DNA of 50,209 bases from contig CAJFHG010000016.1 of the NCBI GenBank assembly GCA_904379015.1, forward strand, positions 1 to 50,209. Reading direction: 5' to 3'. The translations under genes were made by a program, and so were the position numbers. The notes below the pieces were generated by a model, which worked only from the letters and a program-made list of their open reading frames with translations, made no database searches and had not been told where the DNA came from. The DNA comes from Candidatus Paralachnospira caecorum (GTDB lineage Bacteria; Bacillota; Clostridia; Lachnospirales; Lachnospiraceae). Position 1 is the stretch's first letter, and each line of letters starts with the position of its first letter. This document shows, one piece after another, positions 16,582 through 26,210 of this stretch.

Positions 16582-17274
16582 TTGAAGGAACAGGAAGAAA
16601 ATAAAAGTGAATTTCAGTTTCTGAAGGATGCGGATCCGGAAACGCTGTTTGAGAACAGCCGGGCATTCCAGAACCTGATGATGATGTATAACTGCGCCAT
16701 CCGGGAGATCAAGACGAAGCTGGAGGTGCTGGATGATGAATTTTCCATCCGGTACAAGAGAAATCCCATTTCATCGATCAAGTCCCGTGTGAAAAAGCCC
16801 GTCAGCATTTACAGGAAGCTGAAGAAAAACGGACTGGAGATCAGCGAGGAAAATATTCTGAACGGGATCCATGACGTGGCGGGAGTGCGGGTCATCTGTT
16901 CATTTATTGATGATATTTATACGGTGGCGGGACTCCTGGCGAATCAGGATGACATTACCGTTCTGCGGGTCAAGGATTATATCAAGAACCCCAAATCCAA
17001 CGGCTACAGGAGTTACCATATGATCGTGGAGGTGCCTGTGTTTTTCTCAAAGGGGAAAACGCCCATGAAGGTGGAGATCCAGATCCGTACCATTGCCATG
17101 GATTTCTGGGCAAGCCTGGAGCATCAGCTCCGCTATAAAAAGGACATCGAGGATGTGGAGGGACACGAGGAGATCAGCAGAAAGCTGTTTGAATGCGCCC
17201 AGACCATCGCCCACACGGATCAGGAAATGCAGGAGATCAAACGGATGATCGGAGAGTTCAACGACCTGTCGTAA
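16582..17274 (+). CDS. relQ: Small alarmone (p)ppGpp synthetase, RelQ-type
   Basis: Single-domain GTP/GDP pyrophosphokinase of about 230 residues, related to YjbM/RelQ. It transfers pyrophosphate from ATP to GDP or GTP in the stringent response. Synthetase motifs are present: SSIKSRVKKPVSIYRKLKK, DVAGVRVICSFIDDIY, NPKSNGYRSYH and VEIQIRTIAMDFWASLEHQL. There is no HD hydrolase, TGS or ACT domain, so it only makes alarmone. The likely start is TTG 16582, 8 bases after AAGGAG; ATG 16549 has no ribosome site and sits at the predicted transcript end. Confidence 0.92.
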   Translation: MKEQEENKSEFQFLKDADPETLFENSRAFQNLMMMYNCAIREIKTKLEVLDDEFSIRYKRNPISSIKSRVKKPVSIYRKLKKNGLEISEENILNGIHDVAGVRVICSFIDDIYTVAGLLANQDDITVLRVKDYIKNPKSNGYRSYHMIVEVPVFFSKGKTPMKVEIQIRTIAMDFWASLEHQLRYKKDIEDVEGHEEISRKLFECAQTIAHTDQEMQEIKRMIGEFNDLS

Positions 17275-17315
17275 CACTGCCGGACCGCGGCAGTTTTGTA
17301 TAGGAAAGGGAAAGC

Positions 17316-20300
17316 ATGTCACTTCAGTTTATATTGGGAGGAGCCGGATCCGGAAAATCCTATGTTCTGAATCATCAGATCGTAAGGGAGGCGGCCGGGC
17401 ATCCGGAAGAAACGTATATTTTGATCGTGCCTGAGCAGTTTACCATGGAGACGCAGAAAGCGTTGGTAGATGCCCATCCCGGGCACAGCATTCTGAATAT
17501 TGATATTGTCAGTTTTGAGCGTCTGGCGTTCCGGGTGTTCGAGGAGCTGTCCTGCGCGCCGCAGACGATTCTGGATGACACGGGGAAGAGCATGCTGCTC
17601 CGGAAGGCCTGCGCGGGGATCGAGAAAAAGCTGGAAATCTACGGCAGGCATCTGAACAGGCCGGGATTTATCGAGGAGCTGAAATCCATGATGTCCGAAT
17701 TCGGCCAGTACCGGATCGGGGAGGAGGAGCTTGAGCGGCTGGAGGAACAGACGAAGTCCAGACCGCTGCTGCACAGCAAGCTGAAGGATCTCCGGCTGCT
17801 GTTCGGCGCCTTTCGGGCGGCCATGGGAGAAGGCATGATCACGGCAGAGGAGCTTTTGCCAGTCCTCTGCCGTGTTCTTCCCCGTTCCAGAAAAATCAGG
17901 GGCAGTGTGATCGCCCTGGATGGATTTACGGGATTTACGCCGGCTCAGTATGAGGTGCTGGAGCTGCTTCTCCGGTATGGAAAGCGGATGATCGTATCCG
18001 TGACGGTGGATCCCGGCGCGGAGCCGTACCGGGAAGGACGGAGTTCGGATCTGTTTGCCCTGAGCAGAAAAACGATCGCGGCACTGGAGCGGCTGGCCGG
18101 GGAGGCGCGGACGGACCGGGAACAGGATATCTGTCTTTCCCCGGAGCGGCCGCCGAGATTTGCCCGTTCCGGGGAGCTGGCGTTTCTGTCGGAGCAGCTT
18201 CTGCGCCGTTCCGGCAGAAGCTGGGAGGAAGAGCCCCGGGATATCCATCTTTACGCGGAAGAAAATCCGGAAACGGAATGTCTGGCGCTGGTCCAGAAAA
18301 TTGCCTGGCTGGTGCGGGAAAAACATTACCGGTACAGAGATGTGGCGGTGGTGTGCGGCGATCTGGAGGGGTACAGGCCTGTGCTGGAGCAGGCCATGGA
18401 TGAGGCCGGGATTCCCTGCTTTCTGGATGACAAGCGGAGTCTTTTGACCAATCCGCTGGTGGAATACATGCGCGCGGCGCTGGAGATCGTGGAGAAGGAT
18501 TTTCCCTATGAGAGCATGTTCCGTTATCTGAAGTCCGGTTTTTCGGACATTCCGGAGGATGTGCTGTTTGAGATGGAAAATTATGTGCTTGCTCTTGGAA
18601 TACGGGGACACAGGCGCTGGTCTGAGCCCTGGGAACGGGTCTACAGGGGAGGAGAGCATGTGAATCTGAAGCTGCTCAATGAGGCCAGGGAAAAGATCGC
18701 GGCGCCGCTTCTGGCGCTCAGAGATGTGTTCAGGACGAAGGGCGTCACGGTGCGCCAGATGACAGAGGCGCTGTTTCACTGGATGGACGGGCAGAACGCG
18801 GAAGAGACGCTCAGGCAGATGGCGAAGCAGTTTCAGGAAGCCGGGGAGTACAGTCTGGCCAAAGAATATGACCAGGCCTACGGACAGCTGTTGGAGCTGT
18901 TTGACCGGATTGTGGGACTGCTGGGAGATGAAGTGATGTCCGTTAAAACGTACCATGATGTCCTGGACGCGGGGTGCCGGGAAATCCGGGTGGGCGTGAT
19001 CCCGGCGGCCCTTGACCGGGTTTCGGTGGGAGACATGGAGCGGAGCCGGTTCGGCGCAGTCAGGGCGCTGTTTTTTATCGGTGTCAATGACGGGAACGTG
19101 CCCCGGCCGGGACGGCAGGGCGGCCTTCTGTCCGAGATGGACCGGGAGGAGCTGAAACCCTATGTGTCCCTCACACCGACGAGACAGGAGAGCAGCCTGA
19201 TCGATCAGTTTTATTTTTATCTGACTGTGACAAAGCCGTCGGACGCGCTGTATATTTCCTATTCCATGAGCGATGAAATGGGAGAGGGGAAAAGTCCCTC
19301 CTCCTATCTTTCCAGCCTGTACAGGATCTTTCCGGCCCTGCAGCCTGTCACGGGAGAACAGACTGTGAAGGAGGAGGGCGCGGTATCGGTCAGGATGGCG
19401 CTCAGGCTTTTGGCCGAAGGGATGGACGAATACCGGGAAGGACGGGAGTCAGAGGCCTGGCGGAGGCTGTACGGATGTCTTTATGAGAAAAAGGAAAACC
19501 GGGCAGTCCTGCGGAGAATGGCGGATATGGCCTTCGCGGTCTACGGCGGCGACTGTATTTCCAGAGCGGCCGCCAGAGCGCTGTACGGGGAACCGCTCAA
19601 AGGCAGTGTGACGAGGCTGGAACGGTACGCGGTCTGTGCCTATGCCCAGTTTCTGAGCTACGGCCTGGAGCTGACCAGAAGAAAGGAATTTGAATTCGCG
19701 GCGCTGGACATGGGAAATGTGTTCCACAAAGGGCTGGAACTGTGCTTTCGGAAGGCGGAGGAGAGCGGGATTTCGCTGGCTGATCTGGATGAGGGAAAAC
19801 GAAAGGGGCTGGTGGAAGACGCCATGGCCCAGGCGGCGGAATCGCTGGGGAACAATGTGCTGAAAAGCTCCGCCAGAAATGAATATCTGTTTCACCGTAT
19901 GGGCAGGATCATGGAGAAAACGGTCTGGGCGCTGGGAGAACAGCTGAAAGCCGGACGGTTTGAGCCGGTGGCCTTTGAGCTTACTTTTTCCCCGGGGGAA
20001 AATGAGGCCATGCGGATCTCTCTTGCCGGGGAAGGACAGATGCAGCTGAAAGGGAAGATCGACCGGGTGGATCTTTACGAGGATGAAGATCATGTGTATG
20101 TCAAGATCATCGACTATAAGTCCGGGGGCATGGATTTTGACCTGACCGGAGTCTATTACGGGCTTCAGCTTCAGCTGGTGGTCTATCTGGACGCGGTGAT
20201 GCGGCGGGAGCAGAGAAAACATCCGGATAAAGAAATTGTGCCGGCGGGGATGTTTTATTATCAGATCCAGGATCCGATCCTGGAACGGGACGCGGCAGGC

Positions 20301-20786
20301 AGCGATCCGGAGGACGCGGTTCTTTCCGCGCTCCGGCCGAAGGGAATTTTCAACGGGGAGGATCAGGTGACGGCTCTTTTCCAGAAGGAAACGCCGCGGG
20401 ACGGAGCTTCCAGATGGATCCCGGCCGTCATGAAGGACGGAAAGCCGGTCAGGGGAAAGTCTTCCCAGGCCAGCCGGGAGCAGTTCGCGCATATGAGAAA
20501 TTTTGTGATCCGGCGTATGCAGGAGTTCGGAACCGCCATTGCCCGGGGGGATATTTCGGCCAGACCTTATAAGAGAAAGGATCAGACCGGCTGCGACTAC
20601 TGCGAATTCCGGTCTGTATGCGGCTTCGACAGGAAGCTTCCCGGATACGAATACCGGCGCCTGAAAGAGCCTTCTCCAGAAGAAATCTGGACGGAAATGG
20701 CGCGGACAGATCAGCCGGAGACGCTGAGAAAGGCAGGTGAGAGGAATGGCAGTGGAGTGGACGGAAGAACAGAGAAAGATCATTGA
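17316..20786 (+). CDS. addB: ATP-dependent nuclease subunit B (AddB)
   Basis: 1156-residue subunit of the AddAB helicase-nuclease that resects double-strand ends and loads recombination in Gram-positive bacteria. Walker A GGAGSGKS lies at residues 8-15. The C-terminal nuclease domain has the FHKGLE block, IIDYKSGGMDF with the DYK active-site residues, and four cysteines for the Fe-S cluster: one in VCAYAQF and three in GCDYCEFRSVCGFD. Length and order are normal. The reading frame overlaps the addA start by about 40 bp, so the two subunits are coupled. Confidence 0.97.
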   Translation: MSLQFILGGAGSGKSYVLNHQIVREAAGHPEETYILIVPEQFTMETQKALVDAHPGHSILNIDIVSFERLAFRVFEELSCAPQTILDDTGKSMLLRKACAGIEKKLEIYGRHLNRPGFIEELKSMMSEFGQYRIGEEELERLEEQTKSRPLLHSKLKDLRLLFGAFRAAMGEGMITAEELLPVLCRVLPRSRKIRGSVIALDGFTGFTPAQYEVLELLLRYGKRMIVSVTVDPGAEPYREGRSSDLFALSRKTIAALERLAGEARTDREQDICLSPERPPRFARSGELAFLSEQLLRRSGRSWEEEPRDIHLYAEENPETECLALVQKIAWLVREKHYRYRDVAVVCGDLEGYRPVLEQAMDEAGIPCFLDDKRSLLTNPLVEYMRAALEIVEKDFPYESMFRYLKSGFSDIPEDVLFEMENYVLALGIRGHRRWSEPWERVYRGGEHVNLKLLNEAREKIAAPLLALRDVFRTKGVTVRQMTEALFHWMDGQNAEETLRQMAKQFQEAGEYSLAKEYDQAYGQLLELFDRIVGLLGDEVMSVKTYHDVLDAGCREIRVGVIPAALDRVSVGDMERSRFGAVRALFFIGVNDGNVPRPGRQGGLLSEMDREELKPYVSLTPTRQESSLIDQFYFYLTVTKPSDALYISYSMSDEMGEGKSPSSYLSSLYRIFPALQPVTGEQTVKEEGAVSVRMALRLLAEGMDEYREGRESEAWRRLYGCLYEKKENRAVLRRMADMAFAVYGGDCISRAAARALYGEPLKGSVTRLERYAVCAYAQFLSYGLELTRRKEFEFAALDMGNVFHKGLELCFRKAEESGISLADLDEGKRKGLVEDAMAQAAESLGNNVLKSSARNEYLFHRMGRIMEKTVWALGEQLKAGRFEPVAFELTFSPGENEAMRISLAGEGQMQLKGKIDRVDLYEDEDHVYVKIIDYKSGGMDFDLTGVYYGLQLQLVVYLDAVMRREQRKHPDKEIVPAGMFYYQIQDPILERDAAGSDPEDAVLSALRPKGIFNGEDQVTALFQKETPRDGASRWIPAVMKDGKPVRGKSSQASREQFAHMRNFVIRRMQEFGTAIARGDISARPYKRKDQTGCDYCEFRSVCGFDRKLPGYEYRRLKEPSPEEIWTEMARTDQPETLRKAGERNGSGVDGRTEKDH

Positions 20787-23700
20787 TTTGAGAGACCGGA
20801 ATATCCTGGTGGCGGCGGCGGCCGGCAGCGGGAAGACTGCCGTTCTGGTGGAGCGGATCCTTTCTCTTGTAACGGACCCGGACAATCCGGTGGATATTGA
20901 CAGACTGCTGGTGGTGACCTTCACCAACGCGGCGGCGGGGCAGATGAAGGAACGGATCGGAAAGCGTCTGGCTGAGCTGACGGAGCAGCGGTCTCAGGAT
21001 GAAAATCTGAGGCGGCAGGCAGATCTGCTTCCCCATGCCAAGATCATGACCATAGACAGCTTCTGCCTGTATGTGGCAAAGAATTATTTCAGTTTTCTGG
21101 ATCTGGATCCGGATTTCAGGATCGGAGACGAGGGAGAACTGAAGCTTCTGCGGGAATCGGTGATGGAGGAGCTTCTGGAGGACGCCTACCGGGAAGCGTC
21201 GCCGGACTTCCTGCTGTTTGTGGACTGCTACGCGGAGGGAAAGGGCGATGCCGGCATCCAGGAATATATTGAAAGGCTGTACCAGTCTGCCCAGGGCTAT
21301 CCGGAGCCGGAAAAACAGCTGGAATACTGGAGACGCCAGCTGGAGGCCGATTCTGAGGAAACGCTTGCCCGGACCGGCTGGATGCAGTGCCTGATGGCGG
21401 ATATCCATCTGGAGGCGCAGGAGATGGTCAGCCGGTATGACGCGGCCATAGAGGTCTGTCTGGAGCCGGACGGTCCTTATTATTACGAAGAAATGTTCCG
21501 TTCTGACCGGAAATTTGCCCGGGGGCTGGCAGAAGCCGCGGATTACGGGACAGCGGCGGGGATCCTGGCAGAGCTGAAGGAAAAAGGCGCTTTTGTACGG
21601 AAGCCTTCCAAAAAGGATCCGGCAGTCAGCGAAGAAAAGAAACAGTTTTTATCCGCTCTGCGGGATGAGATGAAAAAAGAGCTGCAGAATCTGGGCAGGC
21701 AGTATGATCTGGGAGATATGGAAACAGTGCTTTCCGATATCGCCGGAGTCAGACGCCCGCTCATGGAGCTGATCCGTCTCGCTTCAGAATACGGGCACCG
21801 GTTTGCAGAGGCCAAACGAGAAAAAAATCTGGCGGATTTCGGAGATGTGGAGCATTTTGCCTACCGGATCCTGATGGAGGAGGATGAAAACGGAGAGCGA
21901 ACCAGGCCGACATCCGCGGCCCTGGAAATGAGCCGGAATTTTTATGAAATCATGATCGATGAGTATCAGGACAGCAACCGGATCCAGGAGGCGATCCTGA
22001 CCAGTGTCTCGAAGGAACGGGCCGGCCGGCCTAATATTTTCATGGTCGGAGATGTCAAACAGAGTATTTACAAGTTCCGTCTGGCGAGGCCGGAACTGTT
22101 TATGGAAAAATATGCTTCCTATACGGAGGGGGACAGCCTTTATCAGAAGATCGACCTGCACAGGAATTTCCGGAGCAGACAGGAAGTGCTCCGGTCTGTC
22201 AATTTCCTGTTCGGCCAGCTGATGGAGGAAAAGCTGGGCGGCATCACCTACGATGAGGCGGCGGCGCTGATTCCCGGGCGATGTTTCTCGGATGAAGAAT
22301 CGGCCGGCGATTTTGATACCGAGATCCTCTTTATGGATTCCGGAAAGGAAAGGGGAGAGGATACCGGACTGGCGGAATATCAGGCAAAGGAGCTGGAGGC
22401 CAGGGCGGTGGCAAAACGGATCCGGGAGCTGGTGGATCCGGATCACGGCCAGATGGTCTGCGACCGGGAAAACGGGGGCCTCAGACGGGCCGGGTACGGA
22501 GACATTGTGATCCTTCTGAGGACCGTATCCGGATGGGCGGAGGTGTTTTCGGAATGTCTGGAGGCGGAAGGAATTCCGGCTCACTCCCAGTCGAGAACGG
22601 GATATTTTACAGCCCGGGAGGTGCAGTGCGTCCTGGATCTTCTGCGGATCATCGACAACCCCATGCAGGATATTCCGCTGGCGTCTGTTATGCTTTCCCC
22701 CATCGGGAATTTTACCTCAGAGGAGCTGGCGCGGCTGACTGCGGCGTTCAGGCAGGATCTTGCCTCCGGGGAAGCCAGGGGACTTTACGGCGCTCTTCAG
22801 TTCTGCCTTAAGGAGCAGGGGGAGAACGGAACTTCCGGGGAGCTTTACGAAAAAACAGCGCGTTTTGACGCGATGATCCGGGATTTTCGGGAGAAGGCGG
22901 TTTATATGCGGCTTCACCGGCTGCTCCACTATATTCTGGAACAAACAGATTATATTTATCTGCTCAGCTCCATGCCGGGAGGGCGGCTCCGGGCCGCCAA
23001 TATCGAGATGCTGATCAAGCGGGCTGTCGATTATGAGACTACCAGCTACCAGGGCGTGTTCCAGTTTGTCCGGTACATAGAGAATCTGCAGAAATATTCA
23101 GTAGATTACGGAGAAGCTTCGCCGGCCGGGGGCAGGCAGGACGCAGTCAGGATCGTCAGCATCCACAAGAGCAAGGGGCTGGAATATCCCATTGTGATTC
23201 TGGCAGGGACAGGAAAATCTTTCAATCAGGCGGACAGCCGGGGAAAGATCCTGTTTCATCCGGATCTGGGGATTTCAGCGGATTATGTGTCGGCGGAGGA
23301 CCGGCTCCGGGCGGCCACCCTTCCCAAAAAGGTGTTTCAGAGGCAGCTGAAGCTGGAAAATCTGGGAGAGGAGCTGCGAGTCCTTTATGTGGCGCTGACC
23401 AGGGCCGAGGAGAAGCTGATCATCGCAGGAACGGACCGGTATCTGGAGACGAAGCTGACGAAATGGAACAGGCTGCGGCTGGAAAAGGGAAATACAATTC
23501 CCTACAGCGAGATCGCCGGGGCCTCCTCCTGCCTGGACTGGGTTCTCATGGCGCTCGCGAGAAGCCGGGTATATGGGGAAATCCTGGAGGAGCGCGGCAT
23601 TACGCCGCCCGTATTTCACGCGCTGTATCAGGAAGAGGTGCCGATCCGCTTTCAGGTACAGACGCCGGAAGGACTGGTCCGCCATGAAACCATACGGCAG

Positions 23701-24555
23701 GCGTCGGGGCAGCTGCGAAGGCAGCAGCTTCTCGACTGGGAAGCGCGCGGGGAGCGCGGAGAGAATGATCCGGTTTTCCGGCAGCTTTCCTATTCGTATC
23801 CGTTCCCGGAGGCGGTATCCGCGCCGAGAAAGTTCAGTGTGTCTGCTTTGAAGGAACGGTACGGAGCGCCGCGGACTGCAGAATCGGAAGTGGTTTCCGG
23901 AACCGATCTGTTTCCGGAGGAAACGGCTCTCCGGGAGGCGGAGATTCCGGGAGACGAAGCGGCGGAAGAAAAGCCCGAAAGATCATACCCCAGATTCCTG
24001 AAGGGAGAAGCGCCGCTTTCCGGAGCGGAACGGGGCACGGCATATCACCGTCTGCTGGAGCTTCTGTCCTTTGCCGCCGGCCCGGATGATGTGGAGAAGG
24101 AAGTGCGGCGTCTGGAGCAGGAGGGACTTCTGCCGGCCGGCACAGAGACGCGCCTGAACCTGAAGAAGGTGAGAAATTTCCTCGCGTCGCCCCTGGGACG
24201 CCGGATGGCTGAGGGAGAAAAAAACGGGACACTGAAGAAGGAACAGCAGTTTGTGATGGGCATGCCGGCCGGCGAGATCGGACCGGAATACGGGGCAGAA
24301 GCAATCGCGGGCGAACAGATCCTGGTCCAGGGCATCATAGACGCGTGGTTTGAAGAAGCGGACGGTCTGGTTCTGGTGGACTATAAAACGGACAGGGCGG
24401 ACCCCAGGGAGGGAAAAGCGGCCGAGGAGAGGCTGGCCGGACGGTACCGTCCGCAGTTTGATTATTATCAGAGGGCGCTGGAGCGCAGCACGGGGAAACC
24501 GGTCAAGGAACGGTATCTGTATTCTTTCGCGCTGGAACGGGCAATCCGTCTGTGA
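20746..24555 (+). CDS. addA: ATP-dependent helicase/nuclease subunit A (AddA)
   Basis: 1269-residue UvrD-type helicase with a C-terminal RecB-like nuclease, partner of AddB. Motif I is AAAGSGKT at residues 24-31. DEYQDSNRIQ (motif II), VGDVKQSIYKFRLA (III), the IHKSKGLEYPIVI block (V) and VLYVALTRAEEKL (VI) follow. The nuclease residues are in GTAYHRLLEL and LVLVDYKTDR near the end. ATG 20746 is preferred over an in-frame GTG at 20737 because AGGTGAGAGG lies immediately upstream. The gene ends before a 160-base AT-rich spacer. Confidence 0.97.
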   Translation: MAVEWTEEQRKIIDLRDRNILVAAAAGSGKTAVLVERILSLVTDPDNPVDIDRLLVVTFTNAAAGQMKERIGKRLAELTEQRSQDENLRRQADLLPHAKIMTIDSFCLYVAKNYFSFLDLDPDFRIGDEGELKLLRESVMEELLEDAYREASPDFLLFVDCYAEGKGDAGIQEYIERLYQSAQGYPEPEKQLEYWRRQLEADSEETLARTGWMQCLMADIHLEAQEMVSRYDAAIEVCLEPDGPYYYEEMFRSDRKFARGLAEAADYGTAAGILAELKEKGAFVRKPSKKDPAVSEEKKQFLSALRDEMKKELQNLGRQYDLGDMETVLSDIAGVRRPLMELIRLASEYGHRFAEAKREKNLADFGDVEHFAYRILMEEDENGERTRPTSAALEMSRNFYEIMIDEYQDSNRIQEAILTSVSKERAGRPNIFMVGDVKQSIYKFRLARPELFMEKYASYTEGDSLYQKIDLHRNFRSRQEVLRSVNFLFGQLMEEKLGGITYDEAAALIPGRCFSDEESAGDFDTEILFMDSGKERGEDTGLAEYQAKELEARAVAKRIRELVDPDHGQMVCDRENGGLRRAGYGDIVILLRTVSGWAEVFSECLEAEGIPAHSQSRTGYFTAREVQCVLDLLRIIDNPMQDIPLASVMLSPIGNFTSEELARLTAAFRQDLASGEARGLYGALQFCLKEQGENGTSGELYEKTARFDAMIRDFREKAVYMRLHRLLHYILEQTDYIYLLSSMPGGRLRAANIEMLIKRAVDYETTSYQGVFQFVRYIENLQKYSVDYGEASPAGGRQDAVRIVSIHKSKGLEYPIVILAGTGKSFNQADSRGKILFHPDLGISADYVSAEDRLRAATLPKKVFQRQLKLENLGEELRVLYVALTRAEEKLIIAGTDRYLETKLTKWNRLRLEKGNTIPYSEIAGASSCLDWVLMALARSRVYGEILEERGITPPVFHALYQEEVPIRFQVQTPEGLVRHETIRQASGQLRRQQLLDWEARGERGENDPVFRQLSYSYPFPEAVSAPRKFSVSALKERYGAPRTAESEVVSGTDLFPEETALREAEIPGDEAAEEKPERSYPRFLKGEAPLSGAERGTAYHRLLELLSFAAGPDDVEKEVRRLEQEGLLPAGTETRLNLKKVRNFLASPLGRRMAEGEKNGTLKKEQQFVMGMPAGEIGPEYGAEAIAGEQILVQGIIDAWFEEADGLVLVDYKTDRADPREGKAAEERLAGRYRPQFDYYQRALERSTGKPVKERYLYSFALERAIRL

Positions 24556-24716
24556 TATTTGTAATGGATTCGTATTAAAAATTTTACAGTTTGTTGTATT
24601 TTTTTCGCAAATCTTCATATTTGATTCAGGAAACGACAACATTTGTTTAGTATACTGAAGTAAGATTGGTTGATCGTGACGGAGACAGGTGGATTTACAG
24701 AGATTCAGGGGGGCAT

Positions 24717-25676
24717 ATGGACCAGATCACTGCGGAAAAAAGGACAGACAGACGTCTGGATCCATCCAGACTGGCAGAACGGAAGCGCCGGAGGCGCAGA
24801 CAGAGACAGAGAAGAAAAATCGGAATGATCGTACTGACTGTGGCACTTTGCGTGATCGCTTTTTTCGCGGGGCGTTGCAGTGCTCCGGGGACAGCGGAGG
24901 GACATGGCGAGGCGCAGACGGCAGCAGCGGAGAGGACGGAAAATCAGTTTGCCATAGTGAGAGAGACGGCAGAGATCAGAGAAACTGCTGTTGTCAATGA
25001 GACAGAAGCTTTGAGTGATGATGAAAAGCGCAGTTATGTGGAGGCTCATCCGGAGCTGTACCCGGAGCATCTGGTGGAATTTATGTACAGCTCTCCGGAA
25101 TCGGTTGATTTTATTTATTCCTATCCGGAATATAAGAATAAGAAACAGGTGATTGATCTTACAGAGGAATATGTGCGCGGAGAAATCCCTCTGCTGATCC
25201 AGTGGGACAAACGGTGGGGGTATGAGTCGTATGGCGATGACATCCTGGCCCTCAGCGGCTGCGGGCCTACCTGTCTTTCCATGGTATATACAGGGCTGAC
25301 GGGTGACCTGTCCATGCATCCGAGCGCCATGGGAGCCTTCAGTGAAGCCTGCGGCTATTATCTGGAGGATGTGGGGACCAGCTGGGAACTGATGGGAGAA
25401 GGCGCCCGGATGCTGGGACTGGAGAGCGATACCATTCCGGTGGACCGGGACTGTTTCTATGAGGAGCTGGATGCGGGACATCCTCTGATCTGCAGCATGA
25501 GTCCGGGAGATTTTACGGACAGCGGTCATTTTATTGTGATCTGCGGCCGGAAAGGAAACCGGCTGACCATTCATGATCCCAACAGTCCTGAGCGGAGCAG
25601 CCGGGCCTGGTCTTATGATGAGATTGAGGATCAGATCAAAAACGCGTGGGCCTATCATTATGATGACAGAAGCTGA
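24717..25676 (+). CDS. Membrane-anchored C39-like cysteine peptidase
   Basis: About 319 residues. A very basic stretch (RLAERKRRRRRQRQRRK) precedes one helix (about residues 37-55, IGMIVLTVALCVIAFFAG), so the protein is N-in with an external body. After a 70-residue Glu/Thr-rich linker comes a peptidase_C39_2-type domain: catalytic Cys in SGCGPTCLSM, His in DSGHFIVICG and a DPNSPERSS segment. Such proteins are usually cell-wall or peptide hydrolases of unknown substrate. ATG 24717 follows a GGGGGG; upstream alternatives lack a site. A clear terminator follows. Confidence 0.82.
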   Translation: MDQITAEKRTDRRLDPSRLAERKRRRRRQRQRRKIGMIVLTVALCVIAFFAGRCSAPGTAEGHGEAQTAAAERTENQFAIVRETAEIRETAVVNETEALSDDEKRSYVEAHPELYPEHLVEFMYSSPESVDFIYSYPEYKNKKQVIDLTEEYVRGEIPLLIQWDKRWGYESYGDDILALSGCGPTCLSMVYTGLTGDLSMHPSAMGAFSEACGYYLEDVGTSWELMGEGARMLGLESDTIPVDRDCFYEELDAGHPLICSMSPGDFTDSGHFIVICGRKGNRLTIHDPNSPERSSRAWSYDEIEDQIKNAWAYHYDDRS

Positions 25677-25700
25677 AAAAGACGCCGAAGGGCGTCTTTT
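25677..25700 (+). terminator. Intrinsic terminator after the C39-like peptidase
   Basis: AAAAGACGCC, the GAAG tetraloop, then GGCGTCTTTT: a perfect 10-bp stem whose right arm ends in T4. Confidence 0.9.
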
Positions 25701-25787
25701 GCTGTATCATGGAGCGGCTGCAGGCCCGCCTCGGGCCTGACGTTTGGTTTATGAATTTTTGTTATATTATATATTTGTTTATATACG

Positions 25788-25818
25788 TTGACAAACTATA
25801 TTATACGATATATAATAT
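25788..25818 (+). promoter_or_regulatory. Consensus promoter overlapped by a dyad (probable PadR operator)
   Basis: TTGACA (25788-25793), exactly 17 bases, TATAAT (25811-25816): a perfect sigma-A consensus. The -10 box lies in a perfect inverted repeat ATATTATA-CGATA-TATAATAT at 25798-25818. A PadR gene starts 75 bases downstream, so autorepression at this dyad is the natural reading. Confidence 0.8.
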
Positions 25819-25893
25819 TAATCGCAGAATAGTAAAACAGGCGGGCGGTTCATTCAACAGAATGTCTGCCGGACGGGTTTGGGAGTTGGTGGA

Positions 25894-26208
25894 ATGGTAT
25901 TTAACACGGGAGCCGCTCTTCTGGACGCCATTGTGCTGGCAGTTGTGTCCAGGGAACAGGAAGGGACTTATGGTTACAGAATTACACAGGAGGTCAGAGA
26001 GGCCATTGATATATCGGAATCTACCCTGTATCCGGTACTCAGAAGGCTGCAGAAGGACGATTGCCTGGAGACGTATGACCGGGAATACGGGGGAAGGAAC
26101 CGCCGATATTACAAAGTGACGGCCAAGGGGGATGCCCAACTGAAGCTTTATAAGAGTGAATGGCGGACTTATTCAAGAAAAATATCCGCGATTCTCCAGG
26201 AGGTGTAA
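25894..26208 (+). CDS. PadR-family transcriptional regulator
   Basis: 104 residues with the PadR winged helix: GTYGYRITQEV, SESTLYPVLRRLQKDDCLE and the wing YGGRNRRYYKVTAKG, then a short C-terminal helix. ATG 25894 follows GGGAG by 8 bases; an in-frame TTG at 25879 lacks a site. The next gene starts 3 bases after the stop. PadR proteins usually repress their own operon and release on binding a small molecule; here the operon encodes envelope proteins (DUF1700, DUF4097, PspC), so an envelope-stress cue is plausible. Confidence 0.92.
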   Translation: MVFNTGAALLDAIVLAVVSREQEGTYGYRITQEVREAIDISESTLYPVLRRLQKDDCLETYDREYGGRNRRYYKVTAKGDAQLKLYKSEWRTYSRKISAILQEV

Positions 26209-26210
26209 AC

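Noticed and set aside
17319-18956. A long minus-strand frame opposite addB, with similar ones opposite the GlgX-like and ABC-F genes
   Set aside because: Their composition is Arg/His/Gln-rich shadow protein without starts or ribosome sites, opposite well-identified genes.
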